Shown piece after piece: positions 63,929-64,000 of a stretch of 64,000 nucleotides of DNA (position 1 is the stretch's first letter; each line of letters opens with the position of its first letter). The notes beneath the pieces are model-generated. The model had not been told where the DNA came from. It did no database searches and worked only from the letters and a program-made list of their open reading frames with translations. Both the position numbers and the translations under genes were made by a program. The stretch is from Aeromonas simiae (GTDB lineage: Bacteria > Pseudomonadota > Gammaproteobacteria > Enterobacterales > Aeromonadaceae). The DNA is taken from NCBI RefSeq assembly GCF_000820125.1, contig NZ_CDBY01000044.1, positions 1-64,000 on the forward strand. The letters are read 5' to 3'.

Positions 63929-64000
63929 GTCAGGGATCCTGCAGAGTTAAAAAACGGCCCAAGGATAACCCAAATCCCCGGCCACGCCTACGGAATGTCA

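Noticed and set aside
1-64000. CRISPR arrays, tRNA/rRNA genes, insertion sequences and prophage
   Set aside because: No repeat-spacer pattern, no cloverleaf or rRNA-like sequence and no transposase or integrase was recognised on either strand.

Overview
The window is about 60% GC, densely packed and coherent with a gammaproteobacterial chromosome of the Aeromonas type. The markers are epd-pgk-fbaA, slyD/slyX, fkpA, arcB, dgt, rfaH, metNIQ with MetJ boxes, a Vibrio/Aeromonas-style TonB2 module and a DUF2860 protein. This assignment is inference from gene content; no rRNA, tRNA, phage, IS element or CRISPR array was seen.

Region 1 (1-12500, minus strand) is a complete-looking exopolysaccharide locus of the exosortase B (XrtB)/PEP-CTERM type. 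A small PEP-CTERM protein comes first, followed by an EpsL-like beta-barrel, an undecaprenyl-phosphate sugar transferase, EpsD (PPIase lipoprotein), EpsE (export), EpsF (chain length), EpsG (partner ATPase lacking a Walker A lysine), exosortase XrtB, EpsI, a Wzy/WaaL-like membrane protein, a GT4 glycosyltransferase, a secreted GH5 hydrolase and a WecG/TagA-type glycosyltransferase cut by the window edge. Most genes overlap by ATGA, so this is one translationally coupled unit.

Region 2 (13095-31474) holds single genes and small operons: a HutD/Ves protein, a Fur-box siderophore-interacting protein, azurin, a DsrE protein, a CSS-EAL phosphodiesterase, ApbE, a small heat-shock protein behind a perfect FNR palindrome, an FKBP, a Fur-box TonB receptor, a lytic transglycosylase, AqpZ behind a perfect CRP site, RuvC, an AraC regulator divergent from an EamA exporter, a CitA/DpiB-type two-component system, a SlyA/MarR-type efflux operon and an MliC lysozyme inhibitor.

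Region 3 (31475-46463) starts with two coupled small ORFs under a promoter overlapped by CRP/FNR-like palindromes. A five-gene yej-like peptide ABC transporter (minus) follows, then a 0.7 kb AT-rich gap, then a seven-gene TonB2 module: a large TonB receptor, DUF3450, TtpC, ExbB, ExbD, TonB and a TPR protein.

Region 4 (46464-64000) is core genome: metNIQ under six tandem MetJ boxes, rfaH, a 29-residue peptide plus DUF1127 pair, dgt, arcB, DUF2860, a PuuB-like oxidase, the ROK kinase-epd-pgk-fbaA carbon operon, fkpA, a WD40 lipoprotein, slyX and slyD.

The strongest candidates for a second look are the exosortase EPS system with its single visible PEP-CTERM substrate and degenerate EpsG, the apparently CRP-repressed small-ORF locus at 31575-31935, and the peptide/DUF1127 pair at 49828-50208.
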